From positions 1-17,831 of the forward strand of contig URVA01000019.1 in assembly GCA_900551155.1 (NCBI GenBank): a stretch of DNA of 17,831 nt, given 5' to 3'. The notes beneath the pieces are model-generated. The model worked only from the letters and a program-made list of their open reading frames with translations. It was not told the DNA's origin and made no database searches. Below, one piece after another: positions 14,847 to 17,831 of the stretch (positions are counted from its first letter, which is position 1; each line of letters starts with the position of its first letter). The DNA comes from an uncultured Eggerthella sp. GTDB lineage: Bacteria > Actinomycetota > Coriobacteriia > Coriobacteriales > Eggerthellaceae. Made by a program: the position numbers and the translations under genes.

Positions 14847-17330
14847 TTATATTGCATCAATTGGTATTTTTATTTGATTAAGTACTTCAGTATATAATTT
14901 TGCATCCGTGGTTGGCGTTTCGACACTGACTATTAAACTATATTTTGTGGTCGAATCGATTTTCCCCAGATAATGACGAGACCTCCACCAACCAATAACT
15001 GGATAAACAGCAATAAATTCTACGCTACTTAAATCTGCAGCGGTATCGGTCTTGAAATCGGAATGAATAGATCCAACATCTCTATTGCTTTGTCCAAGGT
15101 ACCAGCCTTCAGATGCTGAGGTGGAGTAGCGTGCTGTATTTTCACGGGAAGCAGCGTTAATTCGATGTTCAAATTCTTCGAATGTTTCACCTGGTTTATT
15201 CACATCAAACCTTAATCCGTGGGAAGCGTAACGATATCTATCGTTCCAACCAATCTGTCCAGGACCTGGCTCTATATAATAGGATAGGGTAACACGAAGA
15301 GTGGCTTGCTTTGATCCCAAACGCTCTAGCTCATGCTTTGGCCAAGGTATTTTATGAAAATGCATTTCGTTCATTGAAGGTTTTTTGGAACTATTAAAAC
15401 AAAAAGGCTGGATTTCGCCCTGAATGATCAAATTGATACTGTTTTCAAGACAGTGAATTGCACGGTTTAAGCTTGGAACTCCATAACCACAGTGCCTCAA
15501 TAATAATCTTCTGCCTTTGGTTTTGGTATCTTCTTTTGAGCCAGGGCGTGAATACTGATTTAGCATTTCATTCGTCCATTTTGCGGAGTGAACTATTAAG
15601 CCTCGTATTGTTTCTGGCCAAAGACTAGGGTATGCATTTTCTAGTTCTGCTGACATCCAGGCGGCTTTTGCTACTGCTGCGCACGTCCCGGCAAAGTTCA
15701 CTAGTGGTTTTGAAGGGATGTTAGCACCAGTTGTCAATAAGGAGAGGTCAGGACAATCCGAATAATCAGAACCATTATTTGCTGTATCCCCACCCGGGAA
15801 TAGTACTTAGGGTTTTATTGGGGTGGCTTTATCCCATTGAATGGACGTAGTGCTAAAGGATGAAAGCATATTTTTACCTGCAGTGGGTTTAAAATTGTTT
15901 TTGAGAAAGATCGACTTGGTAATAAGATCGCTGTCACTGTATGCGCCAACAGTTAGAGCATTCCATGCTTGTCCTGGGGACCGTACTGAATAAACAGAGT
16001 TAGATTCTGGATAGCCTATTTTCATCATATTTGTAGAGATGTTTCCTCCAGAAATCAGAAACAATTCATGGGGTTCGTTTTGGTTATCTGCATGTGAGAT
16101 AACCTCATCGACCGCTGCCGACCACGAAGTGGGTTTTCCGTCTGTAATCTCTGTTTCATTGGCAGTGATAGCGCTACAAAATATCCTGTTCTCTTCATAT
16201 GCGTTTGAGATAGCAAGATCTACTGCCTGTTTTGTTAAATCTCCGTACAGCTCTGAATCTTGTTATGGGTTCAGTTGGTCAAATATTTTTACTGATTCCA
16301 ACTTATGAGTGATTCTAATAGGATCAGAGGAAGCAAGACTTTGAGTCAAATTATCATAAAGAGCGATACCCGCAATTCTTGTTCCATGACCATTTGGATA
16401 GTAGGTATCAGCGGGATTCCAGGTCTTTTTTACGGAAAGAACTGAATTTGGAGATAGTGCTGAGCTGATAAGTGGATGATTATGATTAACTCCTGAATCC
16501 AGAATGCATATTACTGATTGGCCCATATCGATTGTTGTGCGAGAGGAGAGATCATCAATCCACTCTCCTTTTTCTCTGCTGGTTAGATCTTCAAAAAAAG
16601 AAGTGGGCACAGAGCAGTTGCGAATTTCTGCTATTTCTTCAGAAGAAGCGATTAGTGATAGTAAATCTTTTTCATTTGCACAGATAGCAAAAACTGTTCT
16701 TTCTGGGAAAGTGATGCATGAGGTTGATGATTTTATATTTAGTCTATTTAGTAATTTCCTAAATGGTTTTATAGTTGACCGATCTTTAAGTCCTTTATTT
16801 CGTATCCATATTTCAATCCACTGTTTTGTTTCTGTGGGTCTTTTGTCGTCGGATCCTGTCCAAAAAGCATCTAAGAAAGCGGCTTTGATGTCTTCAATAC
16901 TGTTAATGAGATCAGAATGGGCAGGTTTGTTAGATTTTAGGTCCTGTGAATGGTCGCTATATTTATTAAGTTTATTTAAAAAAATTGATTCTTTCCCTTT
17001 TGGTATAAATACAGTTGCTTTTCTAATTCCGTTGTCGTCGGTTGTGTTTAATAAGCGTATACCATGAGGTAAATTTTCTAGTCCTTTTATTTCAAGGGGT
17101 GCATCTTTGGCGCCTTCAAATTGCAAATAAATGCCATTTCTCTCAGAGACAGCATAGGCTTTTTGCTTTTGGGCGTTTTCGGTTGCGGTATTCCAAGAAT
17201 TAAGTAAATATTGGGCGTGAGAATCCCTGTTTCGTGAAATGGAATTTTTTTGGAAACTTCTTTGAGGGGAAGCGTATTTTTGCGAAATTGCAGTGTTTTC
17301 TAAAATAAAATTCGGTTTTTCGATAACCAC
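14847..17330 (-). pseudogene. Subtilisin-like (S8) protease, interrupted by two in-frame stops
   Basis: One minus-strand frame runs 828 codons from a GTG at 17330 to TAA at 14849-14847, broken only by TAA at codon 356 (16265-16263) and at codon 508 (15809-15807). Residues 1-265 are a poorly conserved N-terminal region. The S8 domain follows: Asp278 in VICILDSGVNHNHP, His315 in PNGHGTRIAG, the oxyanion Asn in FLISGGN, then FAGTCAAVAKAA, where the expected Ser is Cys550. After it comes YPSLWPETIRGLIVHSAKWT, characteristic of the S8 subfamily paired with AAA+ ATPases. Homology continues directly across both stops (DQLNP, stop, QDSELYG; and PIKP, stop, VLFPGG). The GTG overlaps the ATPase stop by one base (TAGTG). 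Gene finders would report pieces at 16263-17330, about 15807-16064 and 14847-15737. It is probably a recent pseudogene; suppressed stops are an alternative. Confidence 0.85.
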
Positions 17331-17831
17331 TAACTAATCCTTTGGTCTGAATAAATCAGTAGCCTATCGGCCACCAACATGCTAAATAGTTCGTTTGATA
17401 GAGAAGTTTCATTAAGTAGGCACTCTTTAATTGCGTCATCGCAAAGTCTTGCAATTTCTGCTTGACAAAGCCCAAGCATGGCTTTTGCGGCAGAATTGCT
17501 TAAAGAAAAGGTCGAGGAAAACGCTCCTGTTCTTTGATTAACAATGGATCGTATTTCTTCTACCGATGGAAGATCATAGTGTAGTACATCATCGAATCGA
17601 CGAAAAAGAGCCTGATCGAGCATCTTTCTATTGTTAGTGGCAGCAATGATAAGGCTATTCGAGGAATCGCTTTCTATGAACTGGAGAAACGAGTTTAAAA
17701 TACGGCGCATTTCTCCGACTTCATTATCATAATTTCTGTCGGCGCCTATTGCATCAAATTCATCAAAGAAGTTAAGCCAAAGTATATTTTGTTTGAAAAT
17801 GCAAAAGAATTCTTCGGTTTTTCGTTACCGT
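17330..17831 (-). CDS. AAA+ ATPase, C-terminal part (5' end outside window)
   Basis: The visible frame encodes the second half of a classical AAA domain: Walker B in ILWLNFFDEFDAIGADR, sensor 1 in LIIAATNN (ATNN), the arginine finger region ALFRRFDDVLHY, and an alpha-helical C-terminal lid ending DQRIS. Walker A must lie upstream, beyond 17831. The frame meets a TAA at 17827-17825, about 20 codons before Walker B. Either the gene is interrupted or a frameshift occurs in this short stretch, for example at the run of five A residues (17818-17822 on the plus strand as T). An internal ATG at 17710 is not a credible start, because it would cut the AAA domain after Walker B. Its stop overlaps the protease GTG, so the two are coupled. 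Such ATPase plus S8 protease pairs recur in bacterial accessory regions; their function is poorly established. Confidence 0.75.

Noticed and set aside
15807..16064. Separate small gene starting at TTG 16064
   Set aside because: It is in the same frame as the protease on both sides and contains the oxyanion-hole segment of the S8 domain, so it is an internal piece and not an independent gene.
1..17831. tRNA, rRNA, insertion sequence or phage attachment site
   Set aside because: I found no cloverleaf, ribosomal RNA segment, transposase or integrase reading frame, or terminal inverted repeats that frame a mobile element.

Overview
The window reads like a chromosomal segment of a low- to mid-GC anaerobic Gram-positive bacterium. 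An oxygen-sensitive 2-hydroxyacyl-CoA dehydratase system, a TRAP transporter whose binding protein is a lipoprotein, and strong Shine-Dalgarno sites together suggest a fermenting or respiring gut or oral anaerobe. My best guess is Coriobacteriia (Eggerthellales), but this rests on gene style and not on a marker gene, and a Clostridia-like host is not excluded.

Layout. (1) 75-3352, plus strand: an ATP-dependent activator (HgdC type) followed by two [4Fe-4S] dehydratase subunits (FldC/HgdB-like, then FldB/HgdA-like). (2) 3353-3782: a long non-coding leader with several inverted repeats and a possible extended -10 promoter. (3) 3783-6891: a TRAP transporter operon, dctQ, dctM and dctP, with a 13-bp stem-loop between dctM and dctP. 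(4) 7130-8023, minus strand: a LysR-family regulator with its own terminator and a 25-bp palindrome in its upstream region. (5) 8424-9467: a TPR-like/coiled-coil protein of unknown function. (6) 9468-9746: a repeat cluster with a perfect 34-bp palindrome and a 49-bp tandem repeat. (7) 9747-11045: a CaiB/BaiF-type (class III) CoA-transferase. (8) 11205-11543: a small single-pass membrane protein. (9) 11762-14620: a large OatA-like membrane acyltransferase with a C-terminal SGNH domain and an unusual disordered N-terminal extension of about 340 residues. (10) 14847-17831, minus strand: a more A+T-rich two-gene unit, an AAA+ ATPase (5' part outside the window) and a subtilisin-like protease, which appears damaged or recoded.

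How the parts may work together. The activator, dehydratase pair, TRAP importer, LysR regulator and CoA-transferase would make a compact system: import a carboxylate, activate it to its CoA thioester, and dehydrate the 2-hydroxyacyl-CoA to an enoyl-CoA. The substrate cannot be read from sequence. A shared 11-mer and a shared 8-mer link the upstream regions of the TRAP operon and the LysR gene, so LysR control of the transporter is plausible.

The most striking observation is at the right end. The protease gene is open in a single frame for 828 codons except for two internal TAA codons, with recognisable protease homology on both sides of each. Its expected catalytic Ser is encoded as Cys. The upstream ATPase frame also meets a TAA just before its Walker B segment, at the window edge.
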